A DNA stretch of 64,000 bases from Parvibaculum sp. (GTDB lineage: Bacteria > Pseudomonadota > Alphaproteobacteria > Parvibaculales > Parvibaculaceae): assembly GCA_030649335.1 (NCBI GenBank), contig JAUSLL010000010.1:1-64000 (forward strand), in the 5' to 3' direction. Below the pieces are notes generated by a model. The model saw only the letters and a list, made by a program, of their open reading frames with translations. It did no database searches and was not told where the DNA came from. Numbering within the stretch: the stretch's first letter is position 1; each line of letters begins with the position of its first letter. The translations under genes and the position numbers were made by a program. Below are positions 1-9,106 of the stretch, piece after piece.

Positions 1-1682
1 GGGTTTTGCTTGCCGGTATTCTGCTCATTCTCGCGGGCGGTTGGCTCGCGTCAGCCATTCAGACCTCCGGCGGGGTCGAATTGCGCGACATAAGGTTCGC
101 CGCGCCAGACGGCACAATAATGAGCGCGCTTCTCTATGTGCCACAAAACGCAACACCAGAGACACCCGCGCCCGGCATCCTCGCGGTGCATGGCTATATC
201 AATTCGCGCGAGACGCAGGCCGGCTTCGCCATTGAGTTTGCGCGGCGCGGCTATGTCGTGCTGGCGCTCGATCAGACAGGCCACGGTTTTTCCGGTGGGC
301 CAGCCTTCTCGGCAGGCTTCGGTGGCCCCGCAGGTCTTTCCTATTTGCGCGGGTTGGATTTTGTAGACACCGACAATATCGGTCTGGAAGGCCACAGCAT
401 GGGCGGCTGGGCTGTGCTCGCCGCCGCTGCTGCCATGCCGGATGCTTATCGCTCGATGGTGCTGGTCGGCTCGTCCACCGGCGCACCCTTCGCGCAAGAA
501 GGGTCCACCACATGGCCGCGCAATCTCGCCGTCGTCTTCAGCCGCTATGATGAATTTTCAGATCTCATGTGGGGCGTGCCACGCGCCCGCAGCGTGGGCT
601 CAAGCGCCAAGCTGCAAGCCCTGTTCGGCACAGACGCACCTGTCGAGGTTGGCAGGCTCTACGGCTCGGTGGAAGAGGGTACAGCGCGGCTTCTCGTAAT
701 GCCCGCGACGACACATCCGGGCGATCATTTTTCGCATGAGGCGATCGGCGCAAGTCTTGATTGGTTTTCTCAAACGCTCAAAGGCGGAACACCGCTGCCT
801 GCGAACAAGCAGATTTGGATTTGGAAGGAAATTGACACGCTCATGGCGCTCGTCGGTTTCGTCGTTCTGCTGCTTGGCACCTTCGAACTCTTGCTCGCCT
901 TGCCTGTGTTCGCCTCGCTGCGTCAACCCGCCAAGCCCGCCGTCACCGCGCGTGACCGAGGTTGGTGGACGCGTTTTGCCGCAACCGCTTTTCTGCCCGT
1001 CCTCACCTTCTTTCCCTTTTTCATTCTCGCAGGCTTCATCGCGCCGCCCAATGTGGTGTTCAAGCAAGGCATCACCAATCAGGTGCTGGTCTGGGCTTTG
1101 CTCAACGCAGGCATCGCTCTATTGCTAGCGCGCGTCATGCGCGTCCCCAAAGCCGATTTTGCACCTGTCGATTGGCCGCGCCTCATCGCATTGTCGCTGG
1201 CAACAGTCTTGGTCGGTTATCTCTCGTTGGTGCTGGCCGGTGCCGCCTTCACCATCGATTTCCGCTTCTGGGTGGTGGCGCTCAAACTGCTGACATTCGC
1301 GCAGTTCAAACTTGTGTTGGTCTATCTCGTACCCTTCACGCTTTTCTTTGCGGTGTTGTTGCGTGGGCTTCATCAACAGCTCGCCGTGGCAGGCGACAGC
1401 GCGGCGCGGCAATACCTGAGCGCCATTGCTGCCTTGGCATCGGGCTTCTTCGTGTTGTTGCTTGTTGATTACAACGCACTGTTAATCAACGGCAGATTGC
1501 TCACCTTCTTCGATCCTTTGAGCACGATTGTCGCCATCCAGTTTTTGCCTTTGATGGCTTTCATCGCACTCGTCAGCACCTCTACTTACAAGCGTACCAA
1601 TAGCCATCTGCCGGGCGCGCTCATCTGCGGCATGCTCGTAACATGGTACATCGTGGCAGGCACGGCGACGCAGAGCCTCTAG
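1..1682 (+). CDS. Alpha/beta hydrolase with C-terminal multi-span membrane domain, 5' partial
   Basis: This is a serine hydrolase of the alpha/beta fold joined to a membrane domain. The reading frame is open to the window edge. The first in-frame start codon (TTG at 6) lies inside a hydrophobic segment with no basic residues before it, so the true start is probably upstream. Residues about 30-260 form the hydrolase: an HGY oxyanion-type motif near residue 62, the nucleophile elbow GHSMGG near 130, and a late His (DHFSHE) near 243. From about residue 277 to the end I count roughly eight hydrophobic segments, so the enzyme should be anchored in the inner membrane with the hydrolase on one side. 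The substrate cannot be inferred. The next gene follows after about 100 bases on the same strand. Confidence 0.75.
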   Translation, partial: VLLAGILLILAGGWLASAIQTSGGVELRDIRFAAPDGTIMSALLYVPQNATPETPAPGILAVHGYINSRETQAGFAIEFARRGYVVLALDQTGHGFSGGPAFSAGFGGPAGLSYLRGLDFVDTDNIGLEGHSMGGWAVLAAAAAMPDAYRSMVLVGSSTGAPFAQEGSTTWPRNLAVVFSRYDEFSDLMWGVPRARSVGSSAKLQALFGTDAPVEVGRLYGSVEEGTARLLVMPATTHPGDHFSHEAIGASLDWFSQTLKGGTPLPANKQIWIWKEIDTLMALVGFVVLLLGTFELLLALPVFASLRQPAKPAVTARDRGWWTRFAATAFLPVLTFFPFFILAGFIAPPNVVFKQGITNQVLVWALLNAGIALLLARVMRVPKADFAPVDWPRLIALSLATVLVGYLSLVLAGAAFTIDFRFWVVALKLLTFAQFKLVLVYLVPFTLFFAVLLRGLHQQLAVAGDSAARQYLSAIAALASGFFVLLLVDYNALLINGRLLTFFDPLSTIVAIQFLPLMAFIALVSTSTYKRTNSHLPGALICGMLVTWYIVAGTATQSL

Positions 1683-1785
1683 TTGCCGCCGCGTCCGCCG
1701 CGCCGATAATGGCCCGCCTTGATCGCTCCCGTTTTGAGCGCCAGTATCACCGTCCATGTTATTCCGGCGGGGAGGCCGGCACTCC

Positions 1786-3021
1786 ATGACACAGCATTAC
1801 GACCTCATCATCATCGGTGGCGGCATCGGCGGTTCGGCACTTGCGATCACTATGATCAAAAGCGGCGCGTCAATTTTGTTGCTCGAAAAATCAACGGTTT
1901 ACGAAGACCTCGTGCGCGGCGAATGGATTGCCCCTTGGGGCGTTGTCGAGACGCAACGCGTCGGCACCTATGATCTGCTGCGCAGCGTCGGCGGGCATCA
2001 CCTGAAGCACCATGTGCACTACGATGAAGGTGTGCCGCGGGAAGTGGCCGAAGCCGCCACTTTGCCGCTCGATGCTTTTTTGCCGGGCATTCCGGGTCCG
2101 CTCTGCATCGGCCACCCGAAACATTGTCAGACATTGTTTGATGAGGCGACACGACTTGGCGTGACGGCTTTTCGTGGCGTCGATGTGAGCGACATCACGC
2201 TGGGTGCCAATCCCGCTGTGCGCTACAGTGTCAATGGCGAGACGCATGACGCAACAGCGCGACTGATCGTCGGTGCAGACGGTCGCGCGTCAGCCACACG
2301 CACTGCCGCCGACATCGCACTGCATCAGGACAAGCCGCATCACATGTTCGGCGGCATGCTGGTCGATGGCGCAGGCGGCTGGAAAGATGATGTGCAAGCA
2401 ATCGGCACAGAAGGCGATTTCGCTTTCCTCGCTTTCCCGCAAGGTGACGGCCGCGTGCGTATCTATGGTTCCTACTCGCTCGACGAGCGCCGTCGTTTTT
2501 CCGGCGACGAGGGCGCGGCAGCTTTTCTCGAAGCCTTCCGCATGAAATGCAGCCCTGAGAACGAACATCTCGCCAATGGCACACCGGCCGGACCCTTGCG
2601 CAGTTATTTCAACAATGACAGCTGGACGGATGAACCTTTCGCCAAGGGCGCGGTGCTGATCGGCGATGCCGCAGGCTGGAACGATCCGATTGTCGGGCAG
2701 GGCCTGTCGATCACCTATCGCGATGTGCGCATTGTCTCGGAGCTTCTCAAAGGATCGGATGACTGGTCGCCCGTACTCTTCGCGCCCTATGCCGAAGAGC
2801 GCAGCGAACGCATGCGGCGCTTGCGCTTTGCCGCATCGCTTACATCGTCGCTTGACGCGGAATTCAACGAAGCAGCAAGCGCGAGGCGTGCGAACTATTT
2901 CGCCCGCGCCGCTGCCGACCCGACACTCGGCACACATGCCATCGCCGTGATGGCGGGCCCTGAACTTGTGCCGCCGGAATTTTTCACACCCGAACATCGC
3001 GCCCGCGTGCTGGAAGGCTGA
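1786..3021 (+). CDS. FAD-dependent monooxygenase (PHBH-fold, group A)
   Basis: A flavoprotein of about 411 residues, expected to use NAD(P)H and O2 to hydroxylate or epoxidise an organic substrate in the cytoplasm. The N-terminal Rossmann motif GGGIGG (residues about 10-15) binds ADP of FAD. VGADGRAS near residue 165 is the DG motif, and IGDAAGWNDPIVGQG near 300 is the GD motif that contacts the flavin ribityl chain. The order of these three motifs is that of p-hydroxybenzoate-hydroxylase-type enzymes. I chose ATG 1786 because GGGGAGG (1769-1775) sits about 10 bases upstream. An in-frame ATG at 1756 lacks such a site. It is followed 5 bases later by a SnoaL-like gene and then a kinase-like gene and an aldehyde dehydrogenase, which suggests one catabolic operon. 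Substrate unknown. Confidence 0.8.
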   Translation: MTQHYDLIIIGGGIGGSALAITMIKSGASILLLEKSTVYEDLVRGEWIAPWGVVETQRVGTYDLLRSVGGHHLKHHVHYDEGVPREVAEAATLPLDAFLPGIPGPLCIGHPKHCQTLFDEATRLGVTAFRGVDVSDITLGANPAVRYSVNGETHDATARLIVGADGRASATRTAADIALHQDKPHHMFGGMLVDGAGGWKDDVQAIGTEGDFAFLAFPQGDGRVRIYGSYSLDERRRFSGDEGAAAFLEAFRMKCSPENEHLANGTPAGPLRSYFNNDSWTDEPFAKGAVLIGDAAGWNDPIVGQGLSITYRDVRIVSELLKGSDDWSPVLFAPYAEERSERMRRLRFAASLTSSLDAEFNEAASARRANYFARAAADPTLGTHAIAVMAGPELVPPEFFTPEHRARVLEG

Positions 3022-3026
3022 TCTCT

Positions 3027-3398
3027 ATGGCTCTCGACATTATCGACTTCAACGCCCGCTGGCTCAAAGCCTGGTCCGACAAAAACGTCGCCGAACTCGT
3101 GATGTTTTATTCAGACGATACAGCCTATTGCGACCCCTCCGTGCCCGACGGTTTGAAAGGGCGCGAAGCCTTGCGCGCCTATCTCACCAAACTTTTTGCC
3201 GAAACGCCGCCCATGAACTATGTGCCGCACGAAACATGGGCGACACACAACGGCTATGCTGGTCGCTGGTATTGCACAATCAGCATGCCGGACGGATCAA
3301 AAACCTATATGCGCGGCTTCGATCTCGTCGTCTTGCGGGGTAATGAAATCACGCTCAACGAAGTCTACGTCCATCCGGTGACGGCGATCCCTGAGTAA
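3027..3398 (+). CDS. SnoaL-like / NTF2-fold small protein
   Basis: A 123-residue protein with the pattern of the SnoaL-like NTF2 superfamily: an N-terminal helix with WLKAWSDKN, then SDDTAYCDPSVPDGLKGREA, where the DP-S-V-P-DG-KG run is typical of this fold, and a C-terminal beta sheet ending in EVYVHP. Family members include polyketide cyclases, ketosteroid-isomerase-like enzymes and ligand-binding proteins, so the chemistry cannot be fixed. It starts 5 bases after the monooxygenase stop and is very likely co-transcribed and translationally coupled with it, so it may act on or bind the monooxygenase product. Confidence 0.7.
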   Translation: MALDIIDFNARWLKAWSDKNVAELVMFYSDDTAYCDPSVPDGLKGREALRAYLTKLFAETPPMNYVPHETWATHNGYAGRWYCTISMPDGSKTYMRGFDLVVLRGNEITLNEVYVHPVTAIPE

Positions 3399-3437
3399 CG
3401 TTTCAACAAACGGCACCTGAAGCCGGGAAACAAAAAC

Positions 3438-4526
3438 ATGACCCAAAATTCCGATATTCCGATTATCCGTCCCGCCGCCGTCACACCGGACTGGCTGACG
3501 AAAGTGTTGCGCCGTGCGGGCCATGAAGTGACGGTTGCCGACATGACGGCGAAACGCGTCGGCACAGGGCAGGTCGGCGAGAGCGTGCGCTTCACGATGA
3601 ATTACAAAGGCGACGCCAAGGGTGCGCCTGCCACCATCGTCGGCAAGTTTCCATCATCCGATGATGAAAGCCGCGCCACCGGCGTCAACTACGGCAATTA
3701 CATCCGCGAGGTGAATTTCTATCACCAGATCGCACCCAACGCCCTCATCACGACGCCCATCTGTCTGCATGCCGATGTCGATCCCGAGACCAGCGAATTT
3801 GTGCTGATGATGGAAGACCTCGCACCGGCAGAGCAGGGCGACCAGATGAAGGGTCTGAGCCTGCATCAAACCAAACTGGCGCTGACGGAAGCCGCCAAGC
3901 TCCACGCCTCGCATTGGGGTGACATGCGCATCGATGACATGGCATGGGTATCGGCCACGAAGAATGCGCCGGGCACCATGTCACAGGAATTGATGACCGG
4001 CTTCTGGGCCGCCTTCTGTGATCGCTACGGTGATCGCATTCCCGCCGACTGCATTGAAATCGGCGAAGCCATCTCGCGCAACTATGAATTCTATACGCAT
4101 GGCTATGAAGCCCCGCGCTGCCTCATCCACATGGACTTCCGCCCCGACAATATGATGTTCGGCACACCTGCAGGCGGCTACCCGCTGGCGGTGGTCGATT
4201 GGCAGTCGCTGGGCTTTGGCTCAGGCATGTCGGATGTGTCTTATTTTCTCAGCGGCGCGCTGAAGCGTGAAGAACGCCGCCTGCATGAGCGCGCGCTTCT
4301 GGAAGAATATCACGCGAAATTGCTGGAACTCGGCGTCAAAGACTACAGTTTCGATCAGGTCTGGAGCGGCTACGCCCATTACAGTTTTTCGCTGTTCATT
4401 ATGGCCTTCGTCGCTTCCATGATTGTTGAACGCACGCCGCGCGGAGATGATATGTTTTTCGCCATGCTCCGCGGCGGTGCCGACCATGTTCTCGATGTGG
4501 ACGCACTTTCGCGCTTTCCGAAATAA
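3438..4526 (+). CDS. Aminoglycoside-phosphotransferase-fold (APH-type) kinase family protein
   Basis: A 362-residue protein of the phosphotransferase/choline-kinase fold. The catalytic loop HMDFRPDN (residues about 234-241) gives the HxDxxxxN pattern, and VVDWQ (about 253-257) is the metal-binding DFG equivalent. The N-terminal lobe has VGKFP as the likely ATP-lysine strand. Members of this branch often lie beside acyl-CoA dehydrogenases and aldehyde dehydrogenases in degradation clusters, and the ACAD10/11 proteins fuse a related kinase domain to a dehydrogenase. Here it sits between a SnoaL-like gene (39 bases upstream) and an aldehyde dehydrogenase (48 bases downstream), so a small-molecule hydroxyl kinase in a catabolic pathway is more likely than antibiotic resistance. 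Confidence 0.75.
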   Translation: MTQNSDIPIIRPAAVTPDWLTKVLRRAGHEVTVADMTAKRVGTGQVGESVRFTMNYKGDAKGAPATIVGKFPSSDDESRATGVNYGNYIREVNFYHQIAPNALITTPICLHADVDPETSEFVLMMEDLAPAEQGDQMKGLSLHQTKLALTEAAKLHASHWGDMRIDDMAWVSATKNAPGTMSQELMTGFWAAFCDRYGDRIPADCIEIGEAISRNYEFYTHGYEAPRCLIHMDFRPDNMMFGTPAGGYPLAVVDWQSLGFGSGMSDVSYFLSGALKREERRLHERALLEEYHAKLLELGVKDYSFDQVWSGYAHYSFSLFIMAFVASMIVERTPRGDDMFFAMLRGGADHVLDVDALSRFPK

Positions 4527-4574
4527 GACGCGCTTTCCAAAATAAAAAACAAATGGCTGACAGGGAGATTTCAG

Positions 4575-5984
4575 ATGAGTGACTACAAGCTCTTGATCGG
4601 CGGCAAACTTGTTGCCGGTGACGACACGATGGATGTCATCAATCCCGCGACCGAGGAAGTGCTGGCCAAATGCCCGCGTGCTTCGCTGGCGCAGTTGAAC
4701 CAGGCGGTCGCCGCCGCCAAAGCCGCTTTCCCCGCTTGGGCGAAAACGCCGATGGCCGAACGTAAAAAAGCGCTCAACGCCATTGCCGATGTGATCGAGG
4801 CGAACGCCGCCGAACTCGCACGTCTGCTGACGCAGGAACAAGGCAAGCCGCTCGCCGACGCCACCGGCGAAGTTTACGGCACTGCCGCCTTCTTCCGCTA
4901 TTTCACGGCGCTTGATCTGCCGGTGAAAGTCATCGACGACAGCGAAGGCCGCAAGGTTGAACTCCACCGCAAGCCGCTCGGCGTCATCGGCGCCATCGTG
5001 CCGTGGAACTTCCCGATGATCCTGATGTCGTTCAAATTGCCGCCCGCGCTGCTCGCAGGCAACACCGTGGTGCTGAAGCCCGCGCCGACAACGCCGCTCA
5101 CATCGCTGAAACTCGGCGAGTTGATCAAAGACATTCTGCCCGCCGGTGTCGTCAACATCATCACCGACGCCAATGATCTCGGCGGCGCGCTGACTGCTCA
5201 TCCCGATGTGCGCAAGATTTCCTTCACGGGTTCCACCGCCACAGGCGCCAAAGTCATGGCCGGTGCGGCAGCAACGCTGAAGCGCATCACGCTCGAACTT
5301 GGCGGCAATGACGCAGGCATCGTGCTCGACGACGTGAACCCCAAGGAAATGGCACCGGCTTTGTTCCAAAGCGCCTTCCAGAACAATGGTCAAGTCTGCA
5401 TCGCCATGAAGCGGCTCTATGTACATGAATCGATCTACGATGAAATGTGCGACGAGCTGGCCCTTCTCGCCAATGCCGCCATCGTCGGCGACGGCTTGAA
5501 GCAGGGCACGCAGCTCGGGCCGCTGCAAAACAAGATGCAGTTCGACAAGGTCAATGAAGTCATTCAGGACGCCAAAAAACATGGCCGTGTCATCGCCGGT
5601 GGCGATGCCATTTCGGGTGCGGGCTATTTCATCCAGCCGACCATCGTGCGCGACATCACCGACGGCACGCGTCTGGTGGATGAAGAACAGTTCGGCCCCG
5701 TCCTGCCCGTGATCAAATATTCAGATCCCGAAGATGCAGTCGCCCGCGCCAATGCCTCGCCCTTCGGCCTTGGCGGCTCGATCTGGTCGTCAAACCCCGA
5801 CCGCGCCTACAAGCTCGCGCTGCAAATGGAATCGGGTTCCGTCTGGGTCAACAAACATGCCGAACTCGCGCCGAACATTCCTTTCGGCGGTTCCAAGACC
5901 TCCGGTCTCGGCACCGAGCTTGGCGAAGAAGGCCTGGCCGAATTCACCCAGCTTCAGGTCATCAACATCGCGCGTTCGGCCTGA
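4575..5984 (+). CDS. NAD(P)-dependent aldehyde dehydrogenase
   Basis: A 469-residue member of the aldehyde dehydrogenase superfamily, oxidising an aldehyde to the carboxylate in the cytoplasm. PWNFP (N145) provides the oxyanion asparagine, LELGGND contains the general base E241, and NNGQVC carries the catalytic thiol C275. FTGSTATG near 218-224 is the nucleotide-binding loop. Length and motif order are normal, with no truncation. It closes the run of four close, co-directional genes begun by the flavin monooxygenase, and a strong terminator follows at 6001. It therefore probably acts on an aldehyde made within that pathway; the exact substrate cannot be told. An AGGGAGA-like Shine-Dalgarno lies just before ATG 4575. 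Confidence 0.9.
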   Translation: MSDYKLLIGGKLVAGDDTMDVINPATEEVLAKCPRASLAQLNQAVAAAKAAFPAWAKTPMAERKKALNAIADVIEANAAELARLLTQEQGKPLADATGEVYGTAAFFRYFTALDLPVKVIDDSEGRKVELHRKPLGVIGAIVPWNFPMILMSFKLPPALLAGNTVVLKPAPTTPLTSLKLGELIKDILPAGVVNIITDANDLGGALTAHPDVRKISFTGSTATGAKVMAGAAATLKRITLELGGNDAGIVLDDVNPKEMAPALFQSAFQNNGQVCIAMKRLYVHESIYDEMCDELALLANAAIVGDGLKQGTQLGPLQNKMQFDKVNEVIQDAKKHGRVIAGGDAISGAGYFIQPTIVRDITDGTRLVDEEQFGPVLPVIKYSDPEDAVARANASPFGLGGSIWSSNPDRAYKLALQMESGSVWVNKHAELAPNIPFGGSKTSGLGTELGEEGLAEFTQLQVINIARSA

Positions 5985-6000
5985 TTGCCACGAATAAGAA

Positions 6001-6034
6001 AAGCGGCTGCCCTTTGCGGGGCGGCCGCTTCTTT
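6001..6034 (+). terminator. Rho-independent terminator after aldehyde dehydrogenase
   Basis: A 12-bp stem, AAGCGGCTGCCC (6001-6012) against GGGCGGCCGCTT (6019-6030) with one G-T pair, is followed by CTTTAT. It lies 17 bases after the aldehyde dehydrogenase stop and should end that operon. Confidence 0.8.
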
Positions 6035-6160
6035 ATGGGTAATCGAACGGTGAAAACCGTTCATCTGCCATTCAGCGAGCGGCCTCTACAGTCCGGATAT
6101 CAAGCGACCGTCCGCAACGGGAAACCCCTTCCGAGGACGAGCATCGTGGAGACCGGATAA

Positions 6161-6700
6161 ATGACAATCTCAGCCAATTCCCTCGGCTTCAAAGCCACAG
6201 CCATCGCGCTTGTCGCGGCCACCAGCCTGACAATGACAGTCCCAGCTTTTGCGGGCGGACGTCATCACGGCGGCGGTGGCGGCGGTTGGGCCTATGGTGA
6301 GCATCAGCGTCACGGCGGTTATAACCGTGGCTACGATCGCGGCTACGACGATGGCCGCGACGACAGCGGCGACGCGCTTGCCGCCGTCGCCATCATCGGC
6401 GGTGTGATCCTCGGCGCGGCCGCTTTGTCGGCAGCGAGCCAGCCTTCCTATTACACACCGCCACCCCAGACCGTTTACGCGCCCGCTCCGTCCTACGGCT
6501 ATGATTCCGGTTACGGCAACTCGGGCTATGACTACGAGCAGCCGCCCATTCAGGCCGTGCCGTCGTCAAACGTCTATCAGGCGCAGTCCGGTCAATATTG
6601 CCGCGAGTACCAGTCGCAGGCGAGCATCGGTGGCCGCATGACATATGGTTACGGCACAGCCTGCCTGCAGCCGGACGGCTCATGGCGCGTCTCGAACTAA
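6161..6700 (+). CDS. Secreted Gly/Tyr-rich protein with surface-antigen-like C-terminus
   Basis: A 179-residue protein with a signal peptide (residues 1-31, ending VPAFA-GG), then a low-complexity stretch rich in Gly, His, Tyr and Asp with repeated GYDRGYDDGRDD-like units. A hydrophobic glycine-rich segment lies at about 75-95 and a Pro/Tyr-rich linker follows. The last 35 residues (CREYQSQASIGGRMTYGYG, then ACLQPDGSW) match the C-terminal module of 17-kDa surface-antigen-like proteins that are common in alphaproteobacteria. It is probably exported to the periplasm or outer membrane. Its function is unknown. Its stop overlaps the stop of the convergent copper ATPase by 4 bases. Confidence 0.65.
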   Translation: MTISANSLGFKATAIALVAATSLTMTVPAFAGGRHHGGGGGGWAYGEHQRHGGYNRGYDRGYDDGRDDSGDALAAVAIIGGVILGAAALSAASQPSYYTPPPQTVYAPAPSYGYDSGYGNSGYDYEQPPIQAVPSSNVYQAQSGQYCREYQSQASIGGRMTYGYGTACLQPDGSWRVSN

Positions 6701-9072
6701 AGTTTGAGACGGTAAAGACGAAGCGCATTGGCGATGACGCTGACAGATGACAGCGCCATCGCCGCCGCCGCAACCACCGGTGATAACAGGATGCCGAAAG
6801 TCGGATAAAGAATACCCGCCGCAATCGGCACACCCGCCGCGTTATAGGCAAAGGCGAAGAACAGGTTCATGCGGATATTGCGCATGGTCGCCTGCGACAG
6901 TTTCCGCGCCGCGACAATCCCGTTGAGATCACCTTTGACGAGCGTGATGCCCGCGCTTTCCATCGCCACATCCGTGCCCGTGCCCATGGCAATGCCGATA
7001 TTCGCCGCCGCAAGCGCCGGGGCATCATTGGTCCCGTCACCGGCCATGGCAACAATGCGGCCTTCAGCCTGCAGCGCTTTCACCATTTCCGCTTTATTTT
7101 CGGGCAAGGCGTCGGCCCGCACATCGTCAATACCGAGTTGCGTGGCAATGGCGCGACCTGTCGTGGCGTTGTCGCCTGTCGCCATGATGATGTGCAAACC
7201 CTGCGCCTGCAGTGCTTTGATCGCATCGGCGGCACCGGGCTTCACCTTGTCGCTCAGCGCGAGAAGGGCCGCCAATTTTCCGTCTATGCCGACGAAGATA
7301 ACCGTCGCACCGGTTTTGCGCTGTGCTTCGGTTGCCTCCGCAAAAGCGGTGGCATCAATGTTCTGTGATTTTAGAAAATCAGAACTGCCGACGATGATCT
7401 GCTTGCCATCGACAGAGCCCGTCGCGCCCTTGCCTGTGGGTGTCGAAACACCGGACCCTTCAACAAGCACGAGTTTGCGCGAAAGTGCTGCCTGCACAAT
7501 GGCTTCGGCAAGCGGATGTTCCGACGCTCGCTCAAGGCTCGCGGTCAGGCGTAACACATCGTCTTCATTGAACCCTTCCGCCACATTGATGCCGGACAGC
7601 GAGGGCTTGCCTTCCGTCAGCGTGCCGGTCTTGTCGATCAGCAGCGTGTCCACATTTTCCATCACCTGCAGCGCGTCCGCATTGCGCATCAGCACGCCCG
7701 CACCCGCGCCGCGCCCGATGCCGACCATGATCGACATGGGTGTGGCAAGGCCAAGCGCACAGGGACAGGCGATGATGAGAACAGCAACCGCCGACACAAG
7801 CGCGAAGGAGAAGCGCGGCTCCGGCCCGACAGTGGCCCAGATCGCAAAGGAGATGACGGCGACAAGCAGCACCAGCGGCACAAACCATCCGGCCACCTGA
7901 TCGGCGAGTTTCTGGATCGGCGCGCGCGAGCGTTGCGCTTCAGCGACCAATTGCACAATGCGCGACAGCGTCGTCTCCGCACCGACTTTCTCAGCTTTCA
8001 TCACAAAGCTGCCATCGCGGTTGAGCGTCGCGGCCATCACGCGTTCGCCTTCACCGCGTTCCACAGGCAGAGGCTCGCCTGTCATCATCGATTGGTCGAT
8101 GGTGCCGCGCCCTGCGGTGATGATCCCGTCTGCGGGCACCTGCTCGCCGGGACGCACGCGCAAACTGTCGCCTGTCAAAACATCGGCAAGATCAATATCG
8201 GTTTCCTGCCCGTCCGCATCAATGCGCCGCGCGGTTTTGGGGGCGAGGTTGAGCAGCGCGCGAATGGCACCGCCCGTGCGCTCGCGGGCACGCAGTTCCA
8301 GCACTTGGCCCACCAGCACCAAAGCGGTGATGACGGCAGCAGCTTCAAAATAAACCGGCACCAGCCCCATGTGATTGCGGAAGGCAACGGGGAAGAGGTC
8401 AGGGGCCAGCGCGGCCACGACGCTATAGATCCAGGCGATGCCGGTGCCGAGCGCGATTAGCGTGAACATGTTGAGATTGCGCGTGACGACAGAGGCCCAG
8501 CCGCGTTGAAAGAAAGGCCAGCCGCACCACAGGACAACAGGCGTTGCGAGTGCAAACTCAATATATTGCGAGAAATGCGCGAGGCTTGCGAAGAAACCTG
8601 CATGTCCGCCCATGTCGAGGATGACGAGCGGCACGCTGAGAACGCCCGCGACGACGAGGCGGCGCTGCATATCAATCAGCTCGTGATTGGGACCACTCTC
8701 GGCGCTGGCGATCAGGGGTTCAAGTGCCATGCCGCAGATCGGGCAACTGCCGGGCCCAACCTGTTTGATCTCTGGATGCATAGGGCAGGTGAAGACCGTG
8801 CCTTCCGGCGCGGGCGCCTGCTCGACCTTTGGCCCGAGATACTTCTGCGGATCAACGACAAATTTTGTCCGGCATCCCGCCGAGCAAAAATAATGGTCAT
8901 GGCCCTCGTGCACCGCGTGATGTTTCGTGGTCGCCGGATCGACGCTCATGCCGCAGACAGGGTCTTTGACTGTCACTGCCGCAGACGCTTCCGGTTTGGC
9001 GCAACAAGAGTGGGCAGCTTCTCCATGAGCGTGGTGGTCGTGCGCATCGTCCGAATGTGTCTTGCAGGACAT
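6697..9072 (-). CDS. copA: Copper-exporting P1B-type ATPase with YHS domain
   Basis: An inner-membrane ATPase of about 791 residues that should pump Cu(I) out of the cytoplasm. Order of parts: a His-rich N-terminus with a CC pair; a YHS-type module (VKDPVCGMSVDP ... FCSAGC) at about 33-75; a heavy-metal-binding module (FTCPMHPEI ... CPICGMALEP) at about 90-120; then membrane helices, the transmembrane CPC motif (IIACPCALG), the phosphorylation motif DKTGT, and GDGTNDAPAL. The usual HMA (GMTCxxC) domain is absent and the two Cys modules replace it. ATG 9072 is chosen because AGGAGA lies just upstream and because a longer frame to 9141 would read through the CueR-type promoter. No chaperone or regulator gene is adjacent. 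Confidence 0.92.
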   Translation of the reverse strand: MSCKTHSDDAHDHHAHGEAAHSCCAKPEASAAVTVKDPVCGMSVDPATTKHHAVHEGHDHYFCSAGCRTKFVVDPQKYLGPKVEQAPAPEGTVFTCPMHPEIKQVGPGSCPICGMALEPLIASAESGPNHELIDMQRRLVVAGVLSVPLVILDMGGHAGFFASLAHFSQYIEFALATPVVLWCGWPFFQRGWASVVTRNLNMFTLIALGTGIAWIYSVVAALAPDLFPVAFRNHMGLVPVYFEAAAVITALVLVGQVLELRARERTGGAIRALLNLAPKTARRIDADGQETDIDLADVLTGDSLRVRPGEQVPADGIITAGRGTIDQSMMTGEPLPVERGEGERVMAATLNRDGSFVMKAEKVGAETTLSRIVQLVAEAQRSRAPIQKLADQVAGWFVPLVLLVAVISFAIWATVGPEPRFSFALVSAVAVLIIACPCALGLATPMSIMVGIGRGAGAGVLMRNADALQVMENVDTLLIDKTGTLTEGKPSLSGINVAEGFNEDDVLRLTASLERASEHPLAEAIVQAALSRKLVLVEGSGVSTPTGKGATGSVDGKQIIVGSSDFLKSQNIDATAFAEATEAQRKTGATVIFVGIDGKLAALLALSDKVKPGAADAIKALQAQGLHIIMATGDNATTGRAIATQLGIDDVRADALPENKAEMVKALQAEGRIVAMAGDGTNDAPALAAANIGIAMGTGTDVAMESAGITLVKGDLNGIVAARKLSQATMRNIRMNLFFAFAYNAAGVPIAAGILYPTFGILLSPVVAAAAMALSSVSVIANALRLYRLKL

Positions 9073-9106
9073 GACGTTTCTCCTTGAGGGAAGTTCAACC
9101 TGCACA

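Noticed and set aside
3438-4526. Aminoglycoside resistance gene
   Set aside because: The fold matches, but the neighbours are catabolic enzymes and the sequence is not one of the known resistance enzymes I recognise.
4221-5582. 453-codon minus-strand frame opposite the aldehyde dehydrogenase
   Set aside because: The sense strand encodes an intact dehydrogenase with its catalytic residues; the antisense frame is a shadow.
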